From: Wenjunlia tyrosinilytica
Lineage (GTDB): Bacteria > Actinomycetota > Actinomycetes > Streptomycetales > Streptomycetaceae
Direction: 5' to 3'
NCBI RefSeq assembly: GCF_014646055.1
Contig: NZ_BMMS01000015.1
Span: 161,410 to 225,409, forward strand
DNA: 64,000 nt
Of this stretch, positions 51,147 to 60,498 are shown piece after piece. Position 1 is the stretch's first letter, and each line of letters begins with the position of its first letter. The notes under the pieces are model-generated. The model had not been told where the DNA came from and did no database searches. It saw nothing but the letters and a program-made list of their open reading frames with translations. Position numbers and translations under genes: made by a program.

Positions 51147-52123
51147 GCGGTCACGGTCAGCAGGGGCTCCTCCACCGGCAGCCGCAGTGTGCCGTCGGCC
51201 AGGGCCGAGGCGATCCGCACCGCCCCGAGCAGGGGGTCGCCCTCGGCCGCGACCACGCGGGCCCGCGGGCACAGCCGAGCCAGCTCCTCACGGAACGGGC
51301 GCAGCAAAGGCTCGCCGATGCCGAAGACCCCGCCCGTGCAGGCGACCGCGCGGTCCTGGCCGGGCGGGCAGGCGGCGGCCGCCGCGTCGGCGATGTGCCC
51401 CGCGGCCCGTTCGAGGACGTCCGCCGCCACCGGGTCGCCCTCGGCGGCGCACCGGGCGACCTCGGGGACGAACGAGGCCAGCACCGCGGGCCGGTCCGCC
51501 CTCGGGTAGAGCCTTCCCGGCATGGACGCGGCCGGGCCGAAGACTGCCTCCAGCGCGGCCAGGAGCGGCTTGGAGCCGCCCCGGCGCCCGTCGTGGGCCC
51601 GCATGGCCGCCTCCAGGCCCGCTCTGCCGATCCATGCCCCCGAGCCGCAGTCGCCGAGCAGATGGCCCCAGCCGTCCACCCGCCGCCAGGGCCCGCGCAG
51701 GTCGGTACCGAGCGCGATCAGCCCGGTCCCGGCCGCCACGACCGCCCCGGACCGGTTCCCGAGCGCACCGGCGTAGGCGGTCACGGCATCACCCGCCAGT
51801 GCCACCACCCGGGCTCCGAACGCCTCGCCCAGCGCCCGCGGCACGGCGGCCCGAAGGCCGTCGCCGAGTGACACCATGCCGGCGGCCCCCATGGCCGCGG
51901 CGGTGAGCGGCCCGGCTCCCGCCCCGCCGATCAGGTCGGCGGCGGCGGGCAGCACCAGATCGAGCATCGCGGCGGCGTCGATCCCCGACGCCGAGGTGCG
52001 CACGGCCACCGGCATCCGCCGCTCACCGAGCACCACGCCGTCGCGCGCGAGCGCCACCCGTACACCCGTGCCGCCGGAGTCCACCCCCAGCACCCATCCG
52101 CCGGGGACCGCGGCGCCGGTCAC
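51104..52123 (-). CDS. N-acetylglucosamine kinase-like (BadF/BadG ATPase family)
   Basis: 339 residues. ASKHA-fold sugar kinase: [13 protein letters not shown] (phosphate 1, residues 13-25), [34 protein letters not shown] and [17 protein letters not shown]. Most like bacterial/human GlcNAc kinase. The GTG start overlaps the ung stop by four bases, so it is coupled to ung. C-terminal tail (GGRTSTGGR) overlaps the convergent G8 gene. Confidence 0.85.
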   Translation of the reverse strand: MTGAAVPGGWVLGVDSGGTGVRVALARDGVVLGERRMPVAVRTSASGIDAAAMLDLVLPAAADLIGGAGAGPLTAAAMGAAGMVSLGDGLRAAVPRALGEAFGARVVALAGDAVTAYAGALGNRSGAVVAAGTGLIALGTDLRGPWRRVDGWGHLLGDCGSGAWIGRAGLEAAMRAHDGRRGGSKPLLAALEAVFGPAASMPGRLYPRADRPAVLASFVPEVARCAAEGDPVAADVLERAAGHIADAAAAACPPGQDRAVACTGGVFGIGEPLLRPFREELARLCPRARVVAAEGDPLLGAVRIASALADGTLRLPVEEPLLTVTAQPDTGGRTSTGGR

Positions 52124-52797
52124 GGCAGCCGCCAGTCCACCGGCTCGGCGCCCTGACGGACGAGCAGCTCATTGGCCCGGCTGAACGGCCGCGAACCGAA
52201 GAAGCCGCGGTCGGCCGACATCGGGCTGGGGTGGGCGGACTCCACCGCCGGCACCGGACCGAGCAGCGGGCGCAGATTGCGGGCGTCACGCCCCCACAGG
52301 ATCGCCACCATCGGCCTGCCGCGATCCACCAGGGCCCGGATCGCCTGCTCGGTGACCTCCTCCCAGCCCTTGCCGCGGTGGGCCGCGGGTTTGCGCGGAG
52401 CGGTGGTCAGCGCCCTGTTGAGCAGGAGGACACCCCGCTCGGTCCAGGGCGACAGGTCGCCGTTGGACGGCGGGGGCAGCCCGAGGTCGCCGCCGTACTC
52501 ACGGAAGATGTTGATCAGGCTTCCCGGCAGCGGGCGGACGTCCGGCGCCACCGAGAAGCTGAGGCCCACGGCGTGGCCCGGTGTCGGATAGGGGTCCTGG
52601 CCCACCACGAGCACACGGACGTCGTCGAAAGGCTGCTGGAAGGCGCGCAGCACATTCGGGCCCGCGGGAAGGTAGGTACGCCCCGCCGTGATCTCGGCGC
52701 GCAGGAAGTCGCCCATCGCGGCGATCCTTCCGGCGACAGGTTCGAGGGCCTTGGCCCAGCCGGCTTCTACGATTTCGTTCAACGGTCGTGCAGCCAC
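52120..52797 (-). CDS. ung: uracil-DNA glycosylase
   Basis: 225 residues. Removes uracil from DNA. Catalytic water-activating [18 protein letters not shown] near residue 66, [11 protein letters not shown], and the leucine-intercalation loop [18 protein letters not shown]. Family 1, normal length. GTG start; upstream of the kinase gene in one unit. Confidence 0.93.
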   Translation of the reverse strand: MAARPLNEIVEAGWAKALEPVAGRIAAMGDFLRAEITAGRTYLPAGPNVLRAFQQPFDDVRVLVVGQDPYPTPGHAVGLSFSVAPDVRPLPGSLINIFREYGGDLGLPPPSNGDLSPWTERGVLLLNRALTTAPRKPAAHRGKGWEEVTEQAIRALVDRGRPMVAILWGRDARNLRPLLGPVPAVESAHPSPMSADRGFFGSRPFSRANELLVRQGAEPVDWRLP

Positions 52798-52820
52798 GGG
52801 CAGTCACTCTAGTGGCCCTT

Positions 52821-53909
52821 TCACCCCTCGAGTGACGCAGCCCTCACACAGAGCACATCCGGAAGGTGCTCGGCGACCAGATGCCAGCTGTCGCCCTCGT
52901 CGGCGCTGGCGTACACCTCGCCGTTCCGGTTGCCGAAGTAGACCCCGGCCGGATCGGCGTCGTCGAGGGCGAGGGCGTCGCGCAGCACCACGCCGTAGTG
53001 GTCGCCCTGGGGAAGCCCTTCGCTGAGCGGCTCCCAGGTCTCCCCGGCGTCCTGCGTGCGGTAGACCCGGCATCTGCGGCCCGCGGGCAGCCGCATCACG
53101 TCCGCCTCGATCGGGAAGACGTACGCGGTGCCGCCCCGGTGCGGATGCGCGGCCACCCCGAACCCGAAGTCGGCGGGCAGGCCCTCGGCGATGGACTGCC
53201 AGTGCCCCCCGCCGTCGTCGCTGCGGTAGACCCCGCCGTGGTTCTGCAGATACAGCCGGTCGGGGTCCTCGGCGTCCTGGGCGATCTTGTGCACGCACTG
53301 GCCGAACTCGGGGAAGGGGTCCGGCAGGAACGAGGCCTTCACCCCCGAGTTCGACGGCTGCCAGCTGGCGCCGCCGTCCACCGACCGGAAGACACCGCCG
53401 GTGGAGACCGCCACGGTGACCACGTCGGCCGTGCGGGGGTCGGTGACCACGGTGTGCACCGCCTGGCCGCCGAACCCGGCCTCCCACTGCTCCCGGGTCG
53501 GGTGCTCCCACAGGCTCTCCACCAGCGAGAACGTCTCACCCCCGTCGTCGGAGCGGAACAGCGCGCCGGGCTGGGTGCCCGCGTAGACGACGTCGGGCGC
53601 GGCAGGACCGGCCGGATGCAGCTGCCACACCCGCTCCAGCGACGTGCCGGTGCTCTTGGGGAACTTCACCGCCGGCTCGGCCGGCTCGTGCCAGCTCGCC
53701 CCGAGGTCGTCGGAGGTGAACACCGAAGGCCCCCAGTGGGAGCTGTCGGCTCCGACCAGCAGTCTCGGCGAGGACCGCCGGGTGTCGATGCCGATCGAGT
53801 AGACGGCCTGCATCGGGAAGTGGGGGCCGGTGAACTCCCACGCGCCGCCGGATCCACGGCCGAGCATGAGCCCCTTCTGGGTGCCCACCGCCAGAAGCAC
53901 TTCGGTCAT
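52821..53909 (-). CDS. BNR-repeat (sialidase-fold) exported or cytoplasmic glycosyl-hydrolase-like protein
   Basis: 362 residues from ATG 53909. At least six Asp-box motifs SxDxGxxW: TSDDLGASWH, RSDDGGETF, RSVDGGASWQ, RSDDGGGHWQ, RTQDAGETWE, ASADEGDSWH. This repeated beta-propeller is common in actinomycete proteins annotated exo-alpha-sialidase or WD40/YVTN-like, but catalytic residues of sialidases are not recognised and no signal peptide is seen. Function unknown. Confidence 0.82.
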   Translation of the reverse strand: MTEVLLAVGTQKGLMLGRGSGGAWEFTGPHFPMQAVYSIGIDTRRSSPRLLVGADSSHWGPSVFTSDDLGASWHEPAEPAVKFPKSTGTSLERVWQLHPAGPAAPDVVYAGTQPGALFRSDDGGETFSLVESLWEHPTREQWEAGFGGQAVHTVVTDPRTADVVTVAVSTGGVFRSVDGGASWQPSNSGVKASFLPDPFPEFGQCVHKIAQDAEDPDRLYLQNHGGVYRSDDGGGHWQSIAEGLPADFGFGVAAHPHRGGTAYVFPIEADVMRLPAGRRCRVYRTQDAGETWEPLSEGLPQGDHYGVVLRDALALDDADPAGVYFGNRNGEVYASADEGDSWHLVAEHLPDVLCVRAASLEG

Positions 53910-54033
53910 CTGCGCCACCGCCTTCGAGGGATTGTGTCCTGTGTCACAGAGTCTGCCGCGCCCCACCGACAATGGCAGCACGGCGGCGCGGGAACCTTGC
54001 CCCGCACCGCCGCGCTGTCTGTGTTCTCCCAGG

Positions 54034-55131
54034 TCAGAAGGCCAGGAGGTACTGGTCGGGCCGACGTGGGGCGGCGCCGAGGGCGACGGCCGCGTCATTG
54101 GCCCAGTTCGGATCGCGCAGGAGGGCGCGTCCGAGGAGCACCGCGTCGGCGGCCCCGGAGGCGACGATCTCCTCCGCCTGGCCGGTCTCGGTGATCAGGC
54201 CGACCGCGGCCACCGGCAGCCCGGTCTGCGTGCGCACCTCGGTGGCGAAGGGCACCTGGAATCCGGGGGCGGCGGGGATGGCGGCCCCGGAGGCGTTGCC
54301 GCCCGTGGAGGTATCGAGCAGGTCCACTCCGTGGGCGAGCAGTTCCTTGGACAGGCGCACGGTGTCCTCGCCGGTCCAGCCGTCCCGCTCGTCCTCGGGG
54401 TTCTCGGTGAGCCAGTCGGTGGCGGAGACGCGGAAGAAGACGGGCAGTTCCCGCGGCCACACCGACCTGACGGCGTCGACGACCTCGAGCGCGAAGCGGA
54501 CGCGGTTCTCGAAGGAGCCGCCGTACTTGTCGGCGCGGTGGTTGGAGTGGGGGGAGAGGAACTCGTTGATCAGGTATCCATGGGCGCCGTGGACCTCCAC
54601 GACCTTGAAGCCCGCGGCGAGCGCGCGCTCGGCGGAGGCGGCGAAGTCCCGCACGATGCCGTTGATCTCAGAGACCGTCAACTCGTCCGGCACCGGGTGG
54701 CCGGAGGCGAAGGGGACGGCGCTGGGCGCGACGGGCTGCCAGCCGTGCTGGTCCGTGCCCAGCGGCGCTCCGCCGCGCCAGGGGCGGTCGGTCGAGGCCT
54801 TGCGGCCGCTGTGGGCGAGCTGGATTCCGGGAACGGCGCCGTGCTCCTCGAGGAAGCGGGTGATGCGGGAGAAGGCCTCCTGCTGGCGGTCGTTCCACAG
54901 TCCGAGGTCGGCGGGGCTGATCCGGCCCTCGGGGGAGACGGCGGTGGCCTCGGTCAGGATCAGCCCGGCGCCGCCGACGGCACGGGCGCCGAGGTGCGCG
55001 AGGTGCCAGTCGGTGGGAGCGCCCGCGTCGGGTCCGTCCACGGCGGCGCAGTACTGGCACATCGGTGCCATCCAGACCCGGTTGGGAATGGTGAGGGACC
55101 GCAGGGTCAGAGGCTCGAAAAGGGCGCTCAC
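54034..55131 (-). CDS. Old Yellow Enzyme family NADH:flavin oxidoreductase (YqjM-like)
   Basis: 365 residues from GTG 55131, with GGAG five bases upstream. FMN TIM barrel that reduces activated double bonds. MAPMCQY with Cys near residue 25 is the YqjM-type active-site Cys; HSGRKAS and HGAHGYLINEFLSPHSNHRAD carry the substrate and FMN ligands; DLLDTSTGGN and GRALLRDPNW follow. Divergent from ArsR, with a 10-bp inverted repeat in the shared promoter. Confidence 0.92.
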   Translation of the reverse strand: MSALFEPLTLRSLTIPNRVWMAPMCQYCAAVDGPDAGAPTDWHLAHLGARAVGGAGLILTEATAVSPEGRISPADLGLWNDRQQEAFSRITRFLEEHGAVPGIQLAHSGRKASTDRPWRGGAPLGTDQHGWQPVAPSAVPFASGHPVPDELTVSEINGIVRDFAASAERALAAGFKVVEVHGAHGYLINEFLSPHSNHRADKYGGSFENRVRFALEVVDAVRSVWPRELPVFFRVSATDWLTENPEDERDGWTGEDTVRLSKELLAHGVDLLDTSTGGNASGAAIPAAPGFQVPFATEVRTQTGLPVAAVGLITETGQAEEIVASGAADAVLLGRALLRDPNWANDAAVALGAAPRRPDQYLLAF

Positions 55132-55176
55132 AGGGACTCCTAGAGACGGATTCGTGCTTGATCGAGCTAGTACGGT

Positions 55177-55214
55177 AGGCATCGTAGTACGGCAGGTGTC
55201 AAATTACGATGCCT
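55177..55214. promoter_or_regulatory. inverted repeat AGGCATCGTA-N18-TACGATGCCT
   Basis: Perfect 10-bp arms between the divergent OYE and arsR starts (55131 and 55254). The extra GTAGTACG between arms repeats the GTACG seen just upstream (55170). Likely ArsR binding site controlling both genes. Confidence 0.75.
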
Positions 55215-55253
55215 CTCGTACAATGGAGCTCTGCTCGACCGTAAGGAGCCCCC

Positions 55254-55613
55254 GTGTCATCGCAGACGGCATCGTCCGCCCGGGTCCTGGAACACCCGCC
55301 GCGTGAGGCGATCCAGCTGGAGGCGGTGCTGCACGCGCTCTCCGACCCGATGCGCCTCCAGATCGTGCGCACCCTCGCCGACCTGGACGAGGCGGTCGCC
55401 TGTTCCGTGGTGGACCTGGCGGTCAGCAAATCGACCAGCACCCACCACTTCCGCGTCCTGCGCGAGGCAGGCGTGATCCACCAGTGCTACCAGGGCACCG
55501 CCAAACTCAGCGGCCTGCGCCGCGACGACCTCGACGCCCTCTTCCCGGGTTTGCTGGACAGCGTCCTGGCAGGCGCGAGAAGCCAGCAGTCCCGCCGAGA
55601 GCCGGCAGGCTGA
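55254..55613 (+). CDS. ArsR family transcriptional regulator
   Basis: 119 residues; GTG 55254 with AAGGAG. Winged helix: ALSDPMRLQIVRTLADL, SKSTSTHHFRVLREAGVIHQ. No CxCxxC metal site (only AVACSVVDL and HQCYQG carry single cysteines), so the inducer may be electrophile or redox, not arsenic. Partner of the divergent Old Yellow Enzyme. Confidence 0.9.
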   Translation: MSSQTASSARVLEHPPREAIQLEAVLHALSDPMRLQIVRTLADLDEAVACSVVDLAVSKSTSTHHFRVLREAGVIHQCYQGTAKLSGLRRDDLDALFPGLLDSVLAGARSQQSRREPAG

Positions 55614-55654
55614 CGGCGCCTCGGCGGGGCTGCGGCCCGAGGCAGCCCCACCCC

Positions 55655-55735
55655 TGCCGAAGACCCACGCCTGCCGAAGGCCCACGTCTGCCGAAGGCCC
55701 ACGTCCGCCGGAGGCCCTACGTCCGCCGAAGACCT
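55655..55735. repeat. 17-bp tandem repeat reaching into fprA-like 3' end
   Basis: TGCCGAAGGCCCACGTC at 55672 and 55689, with a variant at 55655 and degraded copies to about 55735. The last 18 bases of the ferredoxin reductase gene (C-terminal RRGLRRT) are made of this repeat. Confidence 0.7.
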
Positions 55736-57114
55736 CGGCGTTCGGGCTTCGGGGAGGGCTCGGGGGCCGCCGCCTTGCCGTTCGTGCCGTTCCGGGCCGC
55801 TTTCAGCAGGCCCTCCCAGTCCGGGATCTTGGCCGCCGCGCGGCCCGAGGAGGCGCCCAGGACCGCTTCCGCCGCCTCAATGGCCAGCCAGCCCGCCCAG
55901 GGGACCGGGTCGAGGCCCAGGGAGCGCAGCTCCTCCAGCGGGTCCGGGGTCACGGCGTCGCCCAGCAGGGAGGCGCTCGCGTCCTCCAGGACCGCCGCGG
56001 CGGTCTGTTTGCCGTCGGGGCGGTTGGTGCCGATGACGCCCGTCGGGCCCCGCTTGATCCACCCGGCGACGTATTCGCCGGGGGACGTCAGGCCCTCCCT
56101 GAGCACCCGCCCGTCCTCGTTGGGCACGATCGCGCGCCGGGGGTCGAACGGCAGGCCCATCAGCTCGACGCCCTGGTAGCCGATCGAGCGCAGCACCATC
56201 TGCGCGGGCAGGTCCTCGAATTCGCCCGTCCCCGAGACACCGCCCTGCGCGTCCGGCGCCGTGCGCTCCAGCCTCACCGCCCTCACGCTCCCCTCGCCGA
56301 GCAGCGCCGCCGGCCGCAGGAAGAAGCGCACATGAACCCGCCGCGGGCGCCCGGACAGCGGCCGCCCCGCCCACTCGCGCAGCACATCGAGGTTGCGCCG
56401 CACCGCGGGGGCCGACGCGGAGGGGGCGGCGAACCCCGGGTCGAGCGCCAGCTCGTCCTCGCGCACGACGACGTCGGCTCCGGCGAGTTCACCGAGTTCG
56501 CGCAGCTCCTTGGTGGTGAACTTCGCCTGCGACGGGCCGCGCCGCCCGATCATGTGCACGTCCTCGACGCGGCTCTCGCCGAGGCTGCGCAGGCAGTGGT
56601 CGGGCACATCGGTCGCGCGCAGCTCCTCGGCGCCGCGGCTGAGGATGCGCGCGACGTCCACGGCGACGTTGCCGACGCCGATCACCGCCACGGAACGGGC
56701 GTTGAGGGTGAAGGCGTCCAGCTCCGTGTCCGGATGGGCGCTGTACCAGGAGACGAAACGGGTCGCGGAGAAACTGCCCGGCAGATCCTCACCGGGCACC
56801 CCGAGCCTTCGGTCGGAGGAGGCGCCGAAGCAGTACACGACCGCGTTGTAGAGGGCGCGCAGCCGCTCGGGGCCCACGTCCCGGCCCACGTGCACATTGC
56901 CCAGGAAGCGCACCCTGGGGTGCTCCAACACCCGGCACAGCGTCGCCTGGATCGACTTGATCTTCTCGTGGTCGGGCGCGACGCCGTAGCGGACCAGGCC
57001 GAAGGGGCACGGCAGCCGGTCGATCACATCGACCAGCACGTCCTCGTGCCGCGTGAGGGCCTCCGCCGTGTAGATCCCGGCCGGGCCCGATCCCACGACT
57101 GCGACGCGAAGCAT
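55717..57114 (-). CDS. ferredoxin/adrenodoxin-type NADP reductase (FprA-like)
   Basis: 465 residues from ATG 57114, preceded by GGGAG. FAD site VAVVGSGPAGIYTAEAL (residues 4-20); RYGVAPDHEKIKSIQ; NADP site VAVIGVGNVAVDVARIL; GPTGVIGTNRPDGKQTAA. Mitochondrial adrenodoxin-reductase fold, like M. tuberculosis FprA. Would feed electrons to ferredoxin/P450s, or perhaps NO synthase; no ferredoxin gene neighbours it. Confidence 0.9.
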   Translation of the reverse strand: MLRVAVVGSGPAGIYTAEALTRHEDVLVDVIDRLPCPFGLVRYGVAPDHEKIKSIQATLCRVLEHPRVRFLGNVHVGRDVGPERLRALYNAVVYCFGASSDRRLGVPGEDLPGSFSATRFVSWYSAHPDTELDAFTLNARSVAVIGVGNVAVDVARILSRGAEELRATDVPDHCLRSLGESRVEDVHMIGRRGPSQAKFTTKELRELGELAGADVVVREDELALDPGFAAPSASAPAVRRNLDVLREWAGRPLSGRPRRVHVRFFLRPAALLGEGSVRAVRLERTAPDAQGGVSGTGEFEDLPAQMVLRSIGYQGVELMGLPFDPRRAIVPNEDGRVLREGLTSPGEYVAGWIKRGPTGVIGTNRPDGKQTAAAVLEDASASLLGDAVTPDPLEELRSLGLDPVPWAGWLAIEAAEAVLGASSGRAAAKIPDWEGLLKAARNGTNGKAAAPEPSPKPERRGLRRT

Positions 57115-57293
57115 TGGCGGCTCCCTCGGTCTGTCGCGCGGGCTCCCCTGAGACCGCGCGCACGGGCCTGGAGTCCAGCTTGACACCAGCGCGCCCCTGG
57201 CGGGAGGAGGCGTGGCGTCCGGCGGCCCTCCGGAGGCCTTCAGGGGTAGATCGTCGGCCACCGGCCGCCGACGGCCCCTCGGAGCCCGAGCGG

Positions 57294-57950
57294 TCACAGC
57301 CGCCGCATCCGGCCGATCTCGGCCGACTGCGTCGCGATGACGTCGGAGGCCATCTCCTCGACGGTGACGTCGTTGCCCTTGGTCGACACATCCGTCGCCA
57401 TGGTCACGGCGCCCTCGTGATGGGTGATCATCAGCTTCAGGAACAGCTTGTCGAACGCCGCTCCCCGCGCCTTGCGCAGCGCCGCCAGCTGCTCGGGCGT
57501 GGCCATGCCGGGCATCGCGGTGTGGTCGTGGCCGCCCTCGGCCTCCTGCGGCTGCCCATGGCGCTTCAGCCAGGCACGCATCGCGCCGACCTCGGGCCCC
57601 TGGGTGTGGGCGATGCGGTCGGCGATGGAGCGCACCCCCCTGGCCCTTGCGCGGTCGGCCGCCAGATCGGTCATCGCCAGCGCCTGCCGGTGGTGGTGGA
57701 TCATGTTCCGGACGTAGGCCACGTCCGCCGTGTTGGGCTCGTTCTCGGGGCGGGCCTTGGCCGCCTCCCGCGGGGAGAGGGTCTTGTTCGCCTCGCCGGG
57801 CCTGCCCGGAGCCACCACCGGGGGCCCGGACCGGTCGGCCCGCGTCCCCTCGGCGCCGTCGGAACCGGAGTCGCAGGAGACCAGCGCCAGTGCGGTGAGC
57901 GCCATCCCCGCCGCCGAACCAGCCGCCCTCACGGCCGCGTGACGCACCAT
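57294..57950 (-). CDS. DUF305 lipoprotein
   Basis: 218 residues from ATG 57950, preceded by GGGAGGA. Lipoprotein signal ends LALVSCDSG. DUF305 (CopM-like) shows VRNMIHHHRQALAMTDL and LMITHHEGAVTMA, paired His/Met motifs reminiscent of copper binding. Exported and membrane-anchored. Divergent from the LVIVD-repeat protein, a common arrangement in Streptomyces, so functional linkage is likely. Confidence 0.9.
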   Translation of the reverse strand: MVRHAAVRAAGSAAGMALTALALVSCDSGSDGAEGTRADRSGPPVVAPGRPGEANKTLSPREAAKARPENEPNTADVAYVRNMIHHHRQALAMTDLAADRARARGVRSIADRIAHTQGPEVGAMRAWLKRHGQPQEAEGGHDHTAMPGMATPEQLAALRKARGAAFDKLFLKLMITHHEGAVTMATDVSTKGNDVTVEEMASDVIATQSAEIGRMRRL

Positions 57951-58219
57951 CGGCAATTCCTCCCGCGTCGGGCCGGACGGCCGGGTCCCGGCCGCCGCGG
58001 GCCGCACCGTCGCGACCCCTTCGGTGACCGTATTGGAACGGTGACGCCTGCGCACGACAACCGGCCGACCCGGCCAACGGCCAGGCCCGGGCGCAACCAG
58101 CCGCGACAACTGCCGTGCACGACAACTTCGTTGAGTCCCTATTGAAATGCCCATGGCACACGCGATACTTCCGACGTCCACAAACCGCTCAACCGTGAGC
58201 GGAGACAAGGGAGGACGCA
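57951..58219. other. divergent promoter region of DUF305/LVIVD pair
   Basis: 269 bases. CGGTGAC is directly repeated at about 58023 and 58039 around ATTGGAA. A plus-strand TTGAAA (58142-58147) with GATACT (58164-58169), 16 bases apart, is a good promoter for the LVIVD gene. Confidence 0.5.
58142..58169 (+). promoter_or_regulatory. candidate promoter TTGAAA-N16-GATACT
   Basis: Housekeeping-like hexamers 51 bases before the LVIVD gene start. Confidence 0.45.
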
Positions 58220-59710
58220 GTGACGTCGTTCCACAGACCGCGCGCACGACGCAGAAAACATCTGGTCGGGCTGAGCGCGGCTTTCGCCCTCACCGCCGCG
58301 CTGGTCGCGGCGTCGCCCGCGGCCGCCGTGCCGGACCCGGGCACGGCCCACAAGGCGGACACGGCGGACCACACCGCCGAGGTGAACAGGCAGATCGCCG
58401 CCGGTGGCATTCCCGGTGTCGACGAGGTCGCTCACAGCGACAACGTCTCCCACCTCGCGAACCTGCCGAAGCAGGACCCCTTCACCACCCCGACGTCGTT
58501 CGGCACCGACATCGCCTTCCAGGGCCGGTACGCCTACGACGGCAACTACGACGGCTTCGTCATCTACGACATCAGCCGCCCGTCCAGGCCCAGGATCGTC
58601 AGCCAGGTGCTCTGCCCCGGCTCGCAGAACGACGTGTCGGTCTCGGGCAATCTGCTCTACCTGTCGACCGACTCCTCGCGCAGCGACAACTCGTGCGCCA
58701 GCACCTCGCAGCCGGCGAGTGAGAAGTCCTCGTGGGAGGGCATCAAGGTCTTCGACATCAGCGACAAGGCCAACCCCAAGTACATAGCCGCCGTCGAGAC
58801 CGACTGCGGCTCGCACACCCACACGCTGGTGCCGGACAAGGAGGGCAGGAACGACTACCTGTACATCTCCTCGTACGCGCCCCGGCCGGAGTTCCCCGAC
58901 TGCCAGCCGCCGCACGACGGCATCTCGATCGTGAAGATCCCGAGGAAGAACCCGGCCGCCGCCGCGGTCGTCGCCACCCCGGTCCTCTTCCCCGACGGCG
59001 GCAACCCCGGCTCGCCCGGCCACTCGGCCACCAGCGGCTGCCACGACATCACCGCCTTCCCGGGCAAGGACCTCGCGGCCGGCGCCTGCATGGGCGACGG
59101 CATCCTCCTGGACATCTCGGACCGCGAGGCGCCCAAGCTGATCGACCGGGTCCAGGACACCGTGAACTTCGCGTTCTGGCACTCCGCCACCTTCAACCGC
59201 AAGGCCTCCAAGGTCGTCTTCACCGACGAACTCGGCGGCGGCGGCGCGGCCACGTGCAACGAGGCCACCGGTTCCGAGCGCGGCGCCGACGGCATCTACG
59301 ACATCATCGGGCACGGCGACCAGCGCAAGCTCGTCTTCCGCGGCTACTACAAGATCCCGCGCCGACAGGCCGACACCGAGAACTGCGTGGCCCACAACGG
59401 CTCCCTGCTCCCCGCCAAGGGCCGAGACATCATGGTGCAGGCGTGGTACCAGGGCGGGGTCTCCGTGTGGGACTTCACCGACTCGGCCCACCCGAAGGAG
59501 ATCGGCTGGTTCGAGCGCGGTCCGATCTCCACCGACACCCTCGCCGTCGGCGGCGCGTGGTCCGCGTACTACTACAACGGCCACATCTTCTCCAGTGACA
59601 TCCAAAAGGGCCTGGACGTCCTGAAGATCTCCGACCGCCGTACCGACAGTGGCGCTCGGGTCCACCTGGACAGGCTCAACGTCCAGACCCAGCCCGACTA
59701 CCGCCGCTGA
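58220..59710 (+). CDS. secreted LVIVD-repeat beta-propeller protein
   Basis: 496 residues; GTG 58220 after GGGAGGACGCA. Signal peptide: ARRRKHLVGLSAAFALTAAL then AVP. LVIVD repeats form a propeller: FVIYDISRPSRPRIVSQVL, IKVFDISDKANPKYIAAVE, VSVWDFTDSAHPKEIGWFE. Metal-binding is suggested by several HT/H residues (CGSHTHTLV, CHDITAF, FAFWHSATF). Function unknown; co-occurs with the divergent DUF305 lipoprotein. Confidence 0.9.
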   Translation: MTSFHRPRARRRKHLVGLSAAFALTAALVAASPAAAVPDPGTAHKADTADHTAEVNRQIAAGGIPGVDEVAHSDNVSHLANLPKQDPFTTPTSFGTDIAFQGRYAYDGNYDGFVIYDISRPSRPRIVSQVLCPGSQNDVSVSGNLLYLSTDSSRSDNSCASTSQPASEKSSWEGIKVFDISDKANPKYIAAVETDCGSHTHTLVPDKEGRNDYLYISSYAPRPEFPDCQPPHDGISIVKIPRKNPAAAAVVATPVLFPDGGNPGSPGHSATSGCHDITAFPGKDLAAGACMGDGILLDISDREAPKLIDRVQDTVNFAFWHSATFNRKASKVVFTDELGGGGAATCNEATGSERGADGIYDIIGHGDQRKLVFRGYYKIPRRQADTENCVAHNGSLLPAKGRDIMVQAWYQGGVSVWDFTDSAHPKEIGWFERGPISTDTLAVGGAWSAYYYNGHIFSSDIQKGLDVLKISDRRTDSGARVHLDRLNVQTQPDYRR

Positions 59711-59731
59711 GGCTCCCGCCGTCCGCGTGGA

Positions 59732-60382
59732 TCACGGCCGCCAAGGCGCCGGCCACGCGGGCGGCGGCCATGCCGGCGGCGGCGCCGTCGACGGCGTGCC
59801 CTGGTCCCAGTCCAGCCCGTAGCGGCGGAAGAGTTCCGCCCTGATCCTGGCCGGCTGGAGCTCGGCCCCCGGCAGCAGCAGGCCGACGACCCCGCCCATC
59901 AGCAGCGCCCGCAGCAGCCGGTAGTCGTCGACCGGGTCCTCGGTCCCGTACCGGATGACGGTGTCCTTCAGCAGTTGGGCCAGCTTCTGCTGCTCCGAGC
60001 ACTGCTGGAAGCCCGCGGCGTCCGGGTCGATGATCATCGCCATGTGGGTGCGGAAGAGCGTCGGCCGATCGACCGCCATCCCCAGGACGCAGTCGATGAC
60101 CCGCGCCATCCGCTCCCGCCCTCCGAGGGCCTTCGGCTCGGCCTCGAGCGCGGCCTCGACCTCCGTGGACATCAGCCGGTGCACCGCCGACTGGAGCAAC
60201 TGCCGCTTGCCGGGGAAGTAGTAGGAGATCAGACCGCGTGCCGTACCCGCCCGGTCCGCGATGTCGCCGAGAGTGGTCCTCTCGTAACCCCGCTCGTCGA
60301 CCAGTTCCACTGTCGCCTGGAGGAGGCGGTCGCGTGAGCGGCGGCGCATCTCCTCGTTGACCGATGCGCTTCGAGGGGACAT
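59732..60382 (-). CDS. TetR family transcriptional regulator
   Basis: 216 residues; ATG 60382 with AGGAG seven bases upstream. HTH: RLLQATVELVDERGYERTTL and ARGLISYYFPGKRQLL. Ligand domain has the large HRPTLFRT- and IDPDAAGFQ-type segments. C-terminus ends in a Pro/Ala/Trp repeat (PPPAWPPPAWPAPW). A palindrome at 60398-60416 suggests autoregulation. No divergent gene follows, so targets lie elsewhere. Confidence 0.9.
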   Translation of the reverse strand: MSPRSASVNEEMRRRSRDRLLQATVELVDERGYERTTLGDIADRAGTARGLISYYFPGKRQLLQSAVHRLMSTEVEAALEAEPKALGGRERMARVIDCVLGMAVDRPTLFRTHMAMIIDPDAAGFQQCSEQQKLAQLLKDTVIRYGTEDPVDDYRLLRALLMGGVVGLLLPGAELQPARIRAELFRRYGLDWDQGTPSTAPPPAWPPPAWPAPWRP

Positions 60383-60397
60383 GCTTTAACTCCTGCG

Positions 60398-60416
60398 TTG
60401 ACTGGCTTCCAGCCAA
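60398..60416. promoter_or_regulatory. TetR-type operator TTGACTGGCTTCCAGCCAA
   Basis: 19-bp near-perfect palindrome (arms TTGACTGG / CCAGCCAA, one mismatch) 16 bases before the tetR start. Confidence 0.6.
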
Positions 60417-60498
60417 TATACTCAGGGACGGCTCGGGCGCCCCTTCTCGGGTGCCCGACTTCGGGGGCGGAGCGGCAATAGGCGACGCGGGGGATCGC

